Positions 8,402 through 16,422 of a stretch of 64,000 nt of DNA are shown piece after piece. A program made the position numbers and the translations under genes. Origin of the DNA: 40CM-4-68-19 sp036513415 (GTDB lineage: Bacteria > Myxococcota > Myxococcia > Myxococcales > 40CM-4-68-19). Where the stretch lies: contig DATBZA010000033.1 of NCBI GenBank assembly GCA_036513415.1, positions 1 to 64,000 of the forward strand, given 5' to 3'. Position 1 is the stretch's first letter. Every line of letters starts with the position of its first letter. The notes under the pieces were generated by a model. That model was not told where the DNA came from and ran no database searches. It was given only the letters and a program-made list of their open reading frames with translations.

Positions 8402-9091
8402 ATGCCCGTGCTGACGGCTCGTGAAGTGGTGAAGACGTTCCAGGAAGGACGCGAAGAAGTCCACGTGCTGCGGGGCGTGTCGCTCGACCTGCACCCCGGC
8501 GAAGTGGTGGCGCTCGAGGGCCCGTCGGGGTCGGGGAAGACCACCTTGCTCTCGATCCTCGGTTGCATCCTCACCGCGACGCGCGGCGAGGTCACGGTCG
8601 ACGGCGTGCGCATCGATCCCGCCCGCCCCGAGCGCCTTCCAGCCGTGCGGCGCAAGAGCATCGGTTTCGTCTTCCAGCAGTTCAATCTGTTCCCTGCCCT
8701 CACCGCGGTGGAGAACGTCGAGTACGCGCTCAACGTGAAGGGGATTCGCGGGCCCGAGGCGCGCAAGGAAGCGGACGCGCTCATCGACGCAGTGGGTCTC
8801 TCCGACCGCCGCGACTTCCTCCCCCGCGATCTCTCGGGCGGGCAGAAACAGCGCATCGCCATCGCCCGGGCACTTTGCAACAGCCCCGCGGTGCTGCTGG
8901 CCGATGAGCCCACGGCCAACCTCGACTCGCAGGTCGGCAGCCAGGTGCTGGAGCTGTTTCGCGGGCTGGCCCGCCGGCAGAACCGCGCCCTGCTCATCGT
9001 CACCCATGACCCGCGGGTGCGCGCCGTCTGTGATCGGGTGCTGCACATCGCCGACGGAAAGCTGCTCCCCGAATCGCGCATCGCCGCATGA
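8402..9091 (+). CDS. ABC exporter ATPase, DevA/LolD/MacB type
   Basis: The protein has 229 residues and is a complete nucleotide-binding domain: Walker A GPSGSGKTT (~40-48), Q-loop FQQFNLFP, signature LSGGQKQR, Walker B VLLADEPTANLD and switch His VTHD. The FQQFNLFPALTAVENVEYAL stretch is characteristic of the LolD/MacB/DevA group. It starts ten bases after the permease stop and hydrolyses ATP for the exporter. A GCATGA context at its end leads into the fusion-protein gene. Confidence 0.9.
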   Translation: MPVLTAREVVKTFQEGREEVHVLRGVSLDLHPGEVVALEGPSGSGKTTLLSILGCILTATRGEVTVDGVRIDPARPERLPAVRRKSIGFVFQQFNLFPALTAVENVEYALNVKGIRGPEARKEADALIDAVGLSDRRDFLPRDLSGGQKQRIAIARALCNSPAVLLADEPTANLDSQVGSQVLELFRGLARRQNRALLIVTHDPRVRAVCDRVLHIADGKLLPESRIAA

Positions 9092-9116
9092 GCTCTTCTG
9101 CAAGGAGGAAGTCGCC

Positions 9117-10058
9117 ATGAAGTCCCGAACCATCACCGTCCTGTCCGCCCTCGGCGCCGCCGCCGCGCTCGCCCTTGCCTGGGTCTCCGCTCCGGCCCGG
9201 GCACAGAAGCCAACAGCCTTGCCCGCCCCCGCAACGATCCGCGCCGAGGGCCGGCTCGAGGCGGAGCCGGGTGCCCACGTCGTCGTCGGCACCGAAATGG
9301 CTGGCACCATCGTGCTCCTCGCCGTCAAGGACCGTCAGGAAGTGAAGAAGGGACAGGTCCTGGTGGAGCTGCGGGCGGACGAGCAGCGGGCCGCGCTGCT
9401 GGAGATGGAAGCGCAGCGGCGCCTCGCGCTGACGGATGAGAAGCAGGGTCTGGCGGAGGAACGCGCCGCCCTGGCCGGTCTCAAGCTGGCGGAAACGCAG
9501 CTGCGGCGAGCGCAACATCTCGCTGCGAACGGGACGGTGGCGCAGGAACAGCTGGACCGGGCGCAGCGCGACCACGACGATGCGGAAGCGCGGCTCGACC
9601 AGTCCCGCGCGCGCACCGCCGGCGCGCTGGCGAGAGCTTCAGCGGCGCAGGCTGGCGCGGAGCGGCTGCGCGCGGTCGTCCAGCGGGCGCGGATCGTCTC
9701 GCCCATCGACGGCGTCGTGCTCGCCCATCACGCGGAGGAGGGCGAGACAGTGACCTCGGGGGCGGCGCTGGTGACGGTGGCGGACCTGCGGCGCACGCGG
9801 GTCGAGGCGGAAGTGGACGAGTTCGACTCGCCGGCGCTGCGCGAAGGGGCCGAGGTGGCGCTGAGCATCGAAGGACTCCCCGGAAGGTCGTTCCGCGGCC
9901 GCGTGTCCGAGATCCCCGACGAGGTGGTGCCGCGGCAGCTGAAGCCGGAAGACCCGGGGCGACCCTCGAACACTCGTGTCGTGCGCGCGAAGATTACGCT
10001 GGTCGACAGAGCACCGCTTCGCCTCGGGCAGCGGGTCGAGGTCGCGATCGCCCGCTGA
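9117..10058 (+). CDS. HlyD/DevB-type periplasmic membrane fusion protein
   Basis: The protein has 313 residues. The ATG at 9117 follows AAGGAGG. A signal or anchor segment (VLSALGAAAALALAWVSAPA) comes first, then a biotinyl-lipoyl half-motif (GTIVLLAVKDRQEVKKGQVL), a long coiled coil rich in Glu, Arg and Ala (~100-190), the second lipoyl half (VSPIDGVVLAHHAEEGETV) and a beta-barrel domain. It would bridge the inner-membrane exporter to an outer-membrane channel. It is the last gene of the TetR-permease-ATPase-MFP operon. Confidence 0.88.
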   Translation: MKSRTITVLSALGAAAALALAWVSAPARAQKPTALPAPATIRAEGRLEAEPGAHVVVGTEMAGTIVLLAVKDRQEVKKGQVLVELRADEQRAALLEMEAQRRLALTDEKQGLAEERAALAGLKLAETQLRRAQHLAANGTVAQEQLDRAQRDHDDAEARLDQSRARTAGALARASAAQAGAERLRAVVQRARIVSPIDGVVLAHHAEEGETVTSGAALVTVADLRRTRVEAEVDEFDSPALREGAEVALSIEGLPGRSFRGRVSEIPDEVVPRQLKPEDPGRPSNTRVVRAKITLVDRAPLRLGQRVEVAIAR

Positions 10059-10071
10059 CTCGGCCGAGACG

Positions 10072-11328
10072 TCAGGAGAATGCCGCTGCCGCGGCCGCGC
10101 GCCGCGCGAAGAACTGCTCCTCCGCCGCGCTTCGCGCCAGCCGCTGCGCCTCCTGGAAGCGCTCAGCGGCTTTCTCGCGCTCGCCGAGGCGCGAATGGAG
10201 CTCCCCGAAAGCAGCCGCGTAGAAGGGGTACGCAGCCAGCTTGTCCCGCTGCGCGATCGCCTCGAGCTCTTCCAGCCCCCGGCGCGCCCCGAACGCCATC
10301 CCGAAGGCGATCGCGCGGCTCAGCGCCACGACCGGCGAGGGTCGCAGCGCGAAGAGCGATTCGTACAGGCGCGCGACCTGCGCCCAGTCGGTCTCCTCTA
10401 CGCTCCTGGCCCGGCAATGAAGCGCCGCGATCGCCGCTTCGAAATGGAACGCGCTCGGCACCTCGCCCGCTGCGGCGCGCCCGAGAAACCCGAGCCCCTG
10501 CTCGATCAGCTCCCTGTCCCAGCGCGAGCGGTCCTGCTCGCCGAGCGGTACGAGCTCGCCTCCCTCGATGCGCGTCTCGATCCTCGCCGCGTGAAAACAC
10601 ATCAGCGCGATCAGTGCGTAGCTCTTCGGCGTCGCCGCCGCCGGCAGCTCGACGAGCCGCAGCGCGAGCCGCAGAGCCTCGTAGCAGAGCTCTTTGCGCA
10701 CCACCGTGTTGGGATGCGCGCCGTGGTAGCCCTCGTTGAAGAGCAGATGCAGCGCGTCGTGCACGGTATCGAGCCGAGCCAGAACCTCGCCGGCCGAGCG
10801 TATGTCGAACAGCACGCCGCGCCGTGCGAGCGACTCCCGCGCGCGGACCAGCCGCTTCTCGATCGCCGCCTCCGAGGCGAGAAATGCCTGCGCGATCTCC
10901 CCGATGCCGAAACCGCACGGATACCGCAGGATGATCGCGAGCTGCGAGTCCGGGCTCAGGGCGGGATCGCAGCAGGAGAACATGAGCCGCAGATCGTCGT
11001 CCTCGATCGCGTGCTCGTCGAAGAGCGCATCGATGGCCGGCAGGAGCGTCCACTCGGATTGAAGCTCGGGAGCGACGCGCCCCTGGAGCGCCCCGCGCCG
11101 CACCAGGTCGATGGCGCGGTTCTTCGCCGCGCGCATCAGCCAGGCAGGCGGGTTGTCTGGCACCCGCCCGTACTTCCACGCCTCGAGCGCGGTGCAGAGG
11201 ACGTCCTGCACCGCGTCCTCGGCCAGCGCGAGGTTCTGCGTCCCCAGCGCGCGGACCAGCGCCGCGACCATCCTGCCCGCTTCACGCCGGAAGAGGTGGT
11301 CGACGAGCTGTGGAGCGGATTCGCTCAC
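10072..11328 (-). CDS. ECF42-type RNA polymerase sigma factor with long C-terminal extension
   Basis: The protein has 418 residues. Residues ~1-80 contain sigma region 2 (AEDAVQDVLCTALEAW, RAAKNRAIDLVRR) and ~110-170 region 4 (RYPCGFGIGEIAQAFLASEAAIEKRLVRAR). The remaining ~240 residues form the helical extension typical of ECF42 (LHLLFNEGY, FHAARIETR), which replaces an anti-sigma factor in control. The GTG start overlaps the stop of the YCII gene by four bases (GTGA). ECF42 factors are habitually paired with YCII/DGPF genes, as here. Target genes are probably this operon and other YCII genes. Confidence 0.9.
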   Translation of the reverse strand: MSESAPQLVDHLFRREAGRMVAALVRALGTQNLALAEDAVQDVLCTALEAWKYGRVPDNPPAWLMRAAKNRAIDLVRRGALQGRVAPELQSEWTLLPAIDALFDEHAIEDDDLRLMFSCCDPALSPDSQLAIILRYPCGFGIGEIAQAFLASEAAIEKRLVRARESLARRGVLFDIRSAGEVLARLDTVHDALHLLFNEGYHGAHPNTVVRKELCYEALRLALRLVELPAAATPKSYALIALMCFHAARIETRIEGGELVPLGEQDRSRWDRELIEQGLGFLGRAAAGEVPSAFHFEAAIAALHCRARSVEETDWAQVARLYESLFALRPSPVVALSRAIAFGMAFGARRGLEELEAIAQRDKLAAYPFYAAAFGELHSRLGEREKAAERFQEAQRLARSAAEEQFFARRAAAAAAFS

Positions 11329-11669
11329 GTTTCCAGCGCCCGCACCGGGCGCACTTCGACGCTCCAGTCGCCATCGAGGGCTGGGCATCCGCGGGCGAGC
11401 TCGACCGCCTCGTCGATCGAGCGGGCGGTAATCACCGTGTATCCGCCGACCAGGTCCTTTGCCTCGGCGTACGGCGCATCGGTGACCGTCCTCTTCGGCC
11501 CGCGCACGGTCTTGCCGCCGTGCTCGAGCGGATCGCCGGCGCCGTGGAAATGGCCCTTCTTCGTCAGGGTGTCCATCCACGCCATCCAGGTCTTCATCAT
11601 CTGCTGCATCTGCTCGGGCGTGCTCTGGGTCGGAGGGTTGCCGCGGAAGAGGAAAATGAACTTTGCCAT
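11325..11669 (-). CDS. YCII-related (DGPF-domain) protein, partner of the ECF42 sigma factor
   Basis: The protein has 114 residues with the family core VTDAPYAEAKDLVGGYTVI, a variant of the DGPFAETKE motif (Asp-Ala-Pro-Tyr instead of Asp-Gly-Pro-Phe). The fold is a ferredoxin-like dimer; the biochemical role of the family is unsettled. An AAGGAGA ribosome site precedes the ATG. It leads a two-gene operon with the sigma factor. Two GAGGTAA copies in the ~40 bases before the ribosome site may be part of the promoter. Confidence 0.87.
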   Translation of the reverse strand: MAKFIFLFRGNPPTQSTPEQMQQMMKTWMAWMDTLTKKGHFHGAGDPLEHGGKTVRGPKRTVTDAPYAEAKDLVGGYTVITARSIDEAVELARGCPALDGDWSVEVRPVRALET

Positions 11670-11742
11670 CGTGTTCTCCTTACCTCCGGGTTTGTGGAGG
11701 TTACCTCAACGACGAACGAGCGCGACAGACCCGGACATGGGT

Positions 11743-12711
11743 CTAGGAACGGAACCGATCGAATGTCTCGAGGACGAGGCCCGACGCCTCGAACGCCGCG
11801 TCGACCGCGGCGACGAAGCGCTCCGTGTCGCTCGGAGCGGAGGCGAGCTCGGCGAGCGGATCGGAACGATCGAGGAGGCGATCCAGGTCGGCGATGCTGA
11901 ACGCGTCCGGATCGCTGGTCTCGATCTCGGACCAGGTCAGCGGCGTCGCCACCGTGGCGCGCGGCCGCGCGCGGAGCGAGTACGGCGCGATCACGGTCGC
12001 GATCGGGCTGTTCCGCAGCCAATCGATGAAGACGCGCCCACCCCGCAACGCTATGCGGAACACGATGGTGAGCTCTTCTCCGTGCTTGGTCGCGAGGAGC
12101 GCAGAGAATTTCTGGAGCGTGACGGCGATCGTCTCGCTCGAAGCCGACGGGCGGATCGGCGATACGACGTGATAGCCCTTCGACCCCGTCGCGACCGGCA
12201 CGCTCGCCAGGCCGTGCTCGGCGAGCTCATCGCGGACGATGTACGCCGCGCGCCGGACGCCCGCGAACGGGCCGGGCGGCGGGTCGAGATCGATGACCAG
12301 GCGATCCGGGTGGACGAGATCGGCAGCGCGCGACGTCGGGACGTGGAGCTCGATCGCACCCTGGTTCGCGAGGTACGCGAGATGTTCAGGCTGGCGCACG
12401 ACGGGATAGACCGTGAAGTCCTGGTCCTTGCCTCCCTTGCTCGGGTGCTTTTTCGACGCCGCGCGGCTCCGCGGCACGGCGAAGCGCTCGATCGACTCCG
12501 GGTAATGATCAGGGACGTTCTTCTGGAAGAACCCGGGCGCGCCGAGCCCCTTCGGGTAGCGGCGAATGGAGAGAGGACGACCCAAGACGTGCGGCAGCGC
12601 GCGAGATGCGATCCGCTCGTAGTACGCGACGACGTCGCCCTTGGTCCGGCCGATCTCCGGGAAGACGACGCGGTCCGGGTTCGAGACTTCCAGCATTCTC
12701 CGTCCCGTCAC
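11743..12711 (-). CDS. Stand-alone LigD-type DNA polymerase/primase domain
   Basis: The protein has 322 residues from a GTG; an ATG at 12696 is an equally good start. It matches the polymerase domain of LigD, an archaeo-eukaryotic primase fold that fills gaps in non-homologous end joining. Catalytic Asp residues are in VIDLDPPPG (~139-147), the nucleotide-binding motif is ATGSKGYHVVSPI (174-186), and the third Asp lies in FIDWLRN. Neither the ligase nor the nuclease domain is fused, and no ku or ligase gene is in view, so partners must be elsewhere. Such single-domain versions are common in Myxococcota and Actinobacteria. Confidence 0.9.
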   Translation of the reverse strand: MTGRRMLEVSNPDRVVFPEIGRTKGDVVAYYERIASRALPHVLGRPLSIRRYPKGLGAPGFFQKNVPDHYPESIERFAVPRSRAASKKHPSKGGKDQDFTVYPVVRQPEHLAYLANQGAIELHVPTSRAADLVHPDRLVIDLDPPPGPFAGVRRAAYIVRDELAEHGLASVPVATGSKGYHVVSPIRPSASSETIAVTLQKFSALLATKHGEELTIVFRIALRGGRVFIDWLRNSPIATVIAPYSLRARPRATVATPLTWSEIETSDPDAFSIADLDRLLDRSDPLAELASAPSDTERFVAAVDAAFEASGLVLETFDRFRS

Positions 12712-12717
12712 GTCCGA

Positions 12718-12748
12718 TGACGCGGCGCGTCCCGCCCCGGGACGAGTT
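12718..12748. repeat. Dispersed 31-bp intergenic repeat, copy A
   Basis: One of three copies (also 18058 and 37562). The shared ends are TGACGC and GACGAGTT-like (here CCCGCCCCGGGACGAGTT). Copy A differs from the consensus at about two positions in the first half. It lies between the starts or ends of neighbouring genes, not inside a conserved coding domain. Confidence 0.55.
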
Positions 12749-12777
12749 CGAGAACCTGATGGGCGGTGCGCAAAGAG

Positions 12778-13206
12778 TCAGCCCTCCAGCGCCTCGATGT
12801 CATTTGCTGCCAGCCAGGCGCGAAGCCGGCCATTGACCCGCTCCTCCTGGAAACGGAACCACCGGTCGCGTTCCTGCGGGGCTCGGATGAGCACGTCCTT
12901 GAAACGGCGGAACGCGCCCTTGCCTGCGATCGCGACATCGAGCAGGTCTCGCAGACTGGAGTCGGCTACCGTGGCGATGAACTCCTCCATGTCACGGTAC
13001 CCCTCGTGCGGATCCTCCGGGTCGATGCCGAGGAACCGGCCGGTCTCGTCCTCCTCGATTTCCTCGATGGAGAGCGGCAACTCGTCGTCCTCGGCGAGCC
13101 GGAGCACTGCGCCGGTCTCGGTATCGAGGACCCACGAATACTCACTGGTCCGGTCGTCGAATGCCCAGCGCAGCTCTTCCAGGGCGATGCGCAGCTTCTT
13201 CGCCAT
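12778..13206 (-). CDS. UPF0158-family protein
   Basis: The protein has 142 residues and matches the UPF0158 family of small cytoplasmic proteins of unknown function. Family marks are the N-terminal segment LEWAF-like (EELRWAFDDRTSEYSWVLD), the acidic centre ELPLSIEEIEEDE, and the aromatic C-terminal part RFKDVL and DRWFRFQEERVNGRLRAWL. The ATG at 13206 is chosen over an upstream ATG, since it has AAAGG nearby and starts with the usual KKLRI. It seems to stand alone. Confidence 0.82.
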   Translation of the reverse strand: MAKKLRIALEELRWAFDDRTSEYSWVLDTETGAVLRLAEDDELPLSIEEIEEDETGRFLGIDPEDPHEGYRDMEEFIATVADSSLRDLLDVAIAGKGAFRRFKDVLIRAPQERDRWFRFQEERVNGRLRAWLAANDIEALEG

Positions 13207-13310
13207 GAAACGACCTTTTACACCGGAACGCGGCAATCAGGACTTGCGGCGAGAGGAGAATGGCGACAGAACCCTTGCTGATGCGACCTCTCCGCTGGTC
13301 GAGGGACTGA

Positions 13311-13883
13311 TTGGCCCGGACGCCTGAGTTCGACCAGGAGCAAGTGCTGGACGCGGCGCTGCACGCGTTCTGGCGAAAGGGCTACGAGGCGACCACGCTT
13401 TCCGACCTGCTCGAGGCCACCGGCCTGGCGCGGCAGAGCCTGTACAACACGTTCGGCGACAAGCGCGCGCTGTTCCTTGCCAGCCTGCGGCGCTACGCGG
13501 ACGTCGGAATCGGCAGGTTGTCCGAGGCGCTCGAAGGAGGATCGGTGCGGGCTGCCATCCGCGGAGTCTTCGATGATGCGCTGAACTGCTCCGATCGCGA
13601 CCAAGGGTGCTTCTTGGTGAACGCCGCCACAGAGCTCCTGCCGCGCGACGCAGAAGTCGGTCGGCTGGTTGCATCGACGCTGGCTCGGCAGGAACGCGCG
13701 CTGGCCGAGGCGCTGCGCCGCGGCGTGAGAGAAGGCGAATTGCACCTGACGCCGAATCGCATCGAGCAGACCGCCCGTTTCCTGGTCGGCGCGCTGCAGG
13801 GCCTGCGCGTGATGGTCAAGGCGATGCCCGGGTCGGCCGCCCTGCGGGACATGGTGGCTGTGACGCTCCGTGCCATCGACTGA
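13311..13883 (+). CDS. TetR-family regulator, partner of the downstream SDR
   Basis: The protein has 190 residues. It starts with TTG after GAGGG. The N-terminal HTH is typical of the group that controls oxidoreductase genes (WRKGYEATTLSDLLEATGL, then RQSLYNTFGDKRALF). The C-terminal domain has the CFLVNAATEL pattern of that subgroup. A perfect 16-bp palindrome lies between it and the SDR gene, and a weaker half-site (TAGACCGATGAGTCCA, 13898) follows its stop. Likely role: repressor of the SDR, released by a small electrophile or substrate. Confidence 0.85.
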   Translation: MARTPEFDQEQVLDAALHAFWRKGYEATTLSDLLEATGLARQSLYNTFGDKRALFLASLRRYADVGIGRLSEALEGGSVRAAIRGVFDDALNCSDRDQGCFLVNAATELLPRDAEVGRLVASTLARQERALAEALRRGVREGELHLTPNRIEQTARFLVGALQGLRVMVKAMPGSAALRDMVAVTLRAID

Positions 13884-13942
13884 AGCACTCCCGATTCTAG
13901 ACCGATGAGTCCATTTCGCACCGGCGGCATCCCAAGCCATAC

Positions 13943-13958
13943 TAGACCGCATGGTCTA
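13943..13958. promoter_or_regulatory. TetR operator upstream of the SDR gene
   Basis: Perfect palindrome TAGACC-GCAT-GGTCTA, 19 bp before the SDR start codon and 8 bp before its AGGAG site. Its size and symmetry fit a TetR dimer site. A degenerate second copy begins near 13898. Confidence 0.75.
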
Positions 13959-13976
13959 CAATGACAGGAGTGTCAC

Positions 13977-14726
13977 ATGGGTAAGCTGTCGGGCAAGGTG
14001 GCAGTTATTACGGGTGGAACGACGGGGATCGGGCTGGCTACGGCGCGGCTTTTCGCCGCAGAGGGCGCGAAGGTGATCGTTACCGGGCGCAACCCGGACA
14101 CCGTGGCTGCGGCACGCAAGGAGCTGTCGCGGGTGGCAGAGGTGGTGCAGTCGGATGCGGGCGACTCCGCACAGGTGCGCAAGCTCTTCGAGGATATCGG
14201 CCGCGCGCATGGAAGGATTGACGTCCTCTTCCTCAACGCGGGGATCGCGAAGTTCGCTCCTCTCGCCGACTCGGAAGAGGAACTCTTCGACCATACTATC
14301 CAGGTCAACTTGAAAGGGCCATTCCTGGCGCTCCGGGCGGCACTACCGCTCCTGGGCAAGGGAGCGTCGGTGATCGTGAACACATCCGTCGTGTCGGAGC
14401 GAGCCTTTGCGGGCGCGGCCGTCTATTCGGCGAGCAAAGCCGGGTTGGCCGCCCTCGCCAGGGGCGCCGCGATTGAGCTGGCGGCGCGGGGCGTGCGCGT
14501 CAATGTCGTGAGGCCTGGGCCGATCACCACCCCGATCCTCGAGAAGATGGGTCTGTCGGCCGAGGCGCGCGATGCCTTCGTGCAGGGCGCAACCGAGCGC
14601 ATCCCGCTGGGACGAATCGGTGCCGCCGTCGATGTCGCGCAGGCCGCGCTCTTCCTGGCCAGCGACGACGCCGCGTTCGTCACCGGGCACGAGCTGTCGG
14701 TGGATGGCGGCTTGCTCGCCGCCTGA
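13977..14726 (+). CDS. Short-chain dehydrogenase/reductase
   Basis: The protein has 249 residues, a classical SDR. The cofactor motif is TGGTTGIG near residue 12, the NAG motif is LNAGIA, and the catalytic Tyr-Lys pair is in VYSASKAG with a preceding Ser in NTSVVS. The C-terminus ends in the common VDGG motif. An Arg after the second beta strand (VTGRNPD) suggests NADP(H). Substrate is unknown; SDRs controlled by this type of TetR often reduce carbonyl or quinone compounds. An AGGAG ribosome site precedes the ATG. Confidence 0.9.
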   Translation: MGKLSGKVAVITGGTTGIGLATARLFAAEGAKVIVTGRNPDTVAAARKELSRVAEVVQSDAGDSAQVRKLFEDIGRAHGRIDVLFLNAGIAKFAPLADSEEELFDHTIQVNLKGPFLALRAALPLLGKGASVIVNTSVVSERAFAGAAVYSASKAGLAALARGAAIELAARGVRVNVVRPGPITTPILEKMGLSAEARDAFVQGATERIPLGRIGAAVDVAQAALFLASDDAAFVTGHELSVDGGLLAA

Positions 14727-14755
14727 CCGCCCTCGGCAGCTAACGCGGGCGCGGA

Positions 14756-15561
14756 TCAGTCGACGAGCGCTCCGCACGAGAGGTTGGCAATCGCGGCGGT
14801 CATCGCGCTGGCCTGGTCGGAGGCCAGGAAGACCGCCGCGTTTGCCACCTCGTCCAAGGTGGGCAGCCGCTTGAGCAGGGTCGTCGTCGCCGCTTGCGCC
14901 AGCATGGCTTCGACGGTGATCCCTGCGCGCTCGGCGACGGGGCGGAACACGTCGCGGCTGTGCGAGCCCTTTGCCGTGGCTTCGGGGATCGCATGCGGCC
15001 GGAGGCAGTTGACCCGGATGCCGCCCGGTCCGAGCTCGGCGGCGAGGATGCGGGTGAAGGCTTCGACGGCCGCGCAAGTGACCCCGTAGCCGAGGAACCC
15101 GGTCCCCGCCATGCGCGACCCCGGCGTCGACAGGGTCAGGATCACGCCCCGGCCCGCCTTGATCATGTGCCGGGCGGCCGCCTTGGCGGTGATGAAGTTG
15201 GTCCGGGTGTAGCCCGTGATCGGCAGCGCATACTCCTCGAGCGACAGCTCCGCGAAGGGCGTGCCCTGGACATGCCGGATTCCAACCGCGTTGAGCGCGA
15301 TGTCGATGCGGCCCGCCTTGGCTGCGACGGCATCGGCGTGGGCGTTCACCGCCCGCTCGTCGAGCGCGTCGACCTGGGCAGTCTCGGCCACGCCTCCCGC
15401 GGCCGAGACGTCCTTGGCCACAGCGTCGAGCTCGCCAGCGTGCGCCCGGCGAGGAACACCTTCGCGCCTTGCCGCGCAAAGGCCCGGGCGACAGCGCCGC
15501 CGATGGCGCCTCCGGCTCCGTGGATCAGGGCGGTCTTGTTCTCGAGGATTCTGTTCGTCAT
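14756..15561 (-). pseudogene. SDR-family oxidoreductase broken by a one-base deletion
   Basis: The N-terminal 42 residues (MTNRILENKTALIHGAGGAI, with the nucleotide-binding GAGGAIGG) start at 15561. The remaining ~225 residues are in another frame, entered near 15431 with LDAVAKDVSAAGGVAE-like sequence. Restoring one A between GCG and AGC (making GCG AAG CTC GAC) joins the two parts exactly as in related SDRs. The active-site region reads GYGVTCAAVEAF, so the usual catalytic Lys after Tyr is replaced, which is normal for this atypical SDR subgroup. Either a true pseudogene or an assembly error. Confidence 0.7.
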
Positions 15562-15654
15562 GAGCGGATCACTCCATCGTCGGTGGTGAAAGGCGAAATA
15601 GCTGCCACCCCCTCTCGACGATTGAGCGGTCCGCAGATCGACCGGGCCGCCCGC

Positions 15655-16335
15655 TCAGGCCGCCGTGGATGGCCCGACGAGCCCGAGCGCGCGGAGAGTG
15701 CCGGGGTCGTCCGCGATGGGACGCACCTCGACAGCCCCGATCCGGGCACCCGGTATCCTCGCCGCGATCCGGATGGCCTCGGCCCGATCCTTCGCCTCGA
15801 TGAGGAAGTAGCCGCCGATCAGCTCCTTCGTTTCCGCAAACGGCCCGTCGCTCGTCGACGCCTTGCCCTTCCGCACGCGAACGGTGGTCGCAGTCCCGGC
15901 GGGCAGCAGCCGATTGCATCCGATGAGCTGGCCGCGCTTCCTCAGGTCATCGGTCAACGCGCGGTACTGCGCGAGGTGCCTTCTGGCTTCGGCCTCCGAC
16001 ATCTGCTCCAGCAGCGTATCGGCGCAGATCAGGCAGAGGAACTGCTTCTGAGCGGGGCGCCGCTCGCGGAAGCGCTCGGACCACCTCGCTACCTCCTTCA
16101 GCGGCGCCGTCTCGAGACGGCGCGGCCGCCAATTCGCCTTGCGCGATTGGGAAACGAGCCCGGCCCGCTGCAGCACCTTCAGGTGCTTCGAAACGGTCGG
16201 GAGCCGGAGAGCGAACGGCTTCGCGAGCTCGTTGACGGTCGCCTCCCCCCGGGAGAGCCGGTCCAGGATCGCGCGGCGAGTGGGGTCGGCCAGGGCGGCG
16301 AACGTGAGGCTGAGCTTGTCCACAATTTTCCCCAT
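15655..16335 (-). CDS. Fusion of an ArsR-type regulator and a YCII/DGPF domain
   Basis: The protein has 226 residues. Residues 1-95 are an ArsR/SmtB winged helix (LADPTRRAILDRLSRGEATV, LPTVSKHLKVLQRAGLV) with the WRPRRLETAPL wing typical of the YdfF-like group. Residues ~98-205 are a YCII domain starting at KQFLCLICADTLLEQ and containing the canonical TSDGPFAETKELIGG. In most genomes these are two adjacent genes; here they read as one frame, with Gln where the second gene's Met would be. It probably represses its own promoter through the palindrome at 16337. Confidence 0.85.
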   Translation of the reverse strand: MGKIVDKLSLTFAALADPTRRAILDRLSRGEATVNELAKPFALRLPTVSKHLKVLQRAGLVSQSRKANWRPRRLETAPLKEVARWSERFRERRPAQKQFLCLICADTLLEQMSEAEARRHLAQYRALTDDLRKRGQLIGCNRLLPAGTATTVRVRKGKASTSDGPFAETKELIGGYFLIEAKDRAEAIRIAARIPGARIGAVEVRPIADDPGTLRALGLVGPSTAA

Positions 16336-16336
16336 G

Positions 16337-16348
16337 GGCTAATTAGCC
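16337..16348. promoter_or_regulatory. Palindrome at the start of the ArsR-YCII gene
   Basis: Perfect 12-bp palindrome GGCTAATTAGCC directly in front of the ATG. TTAGCC/GGCTAA-type sites are usual for ArsR regulators of this group, so this is a likely autorepression site overlapping the ribosome-binding region. Confidence 0.6.
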
Positions 16349-16422
16349 ATGTGGGAGAATAGGTGGGCCTTCGGGCACCGTCAATCCGAGGAGAGCACCG
16401 GTTTGATGTCGACCACCTCCCA

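Noticed and set aside
6956..9328. Long minus-strand open frame over the exporter operon
   Set aside because: The sense strand encodes permease and ATPase with full motifs; the antisense is Arg/Gly/Ala-rich with no domain.
9976..12720. Long plus-strand open frame (914 codons)
   Set aside because: It runs antisense to the sigma factor, YCII and LigD-polymerase genes, all of which have clear family motifs.
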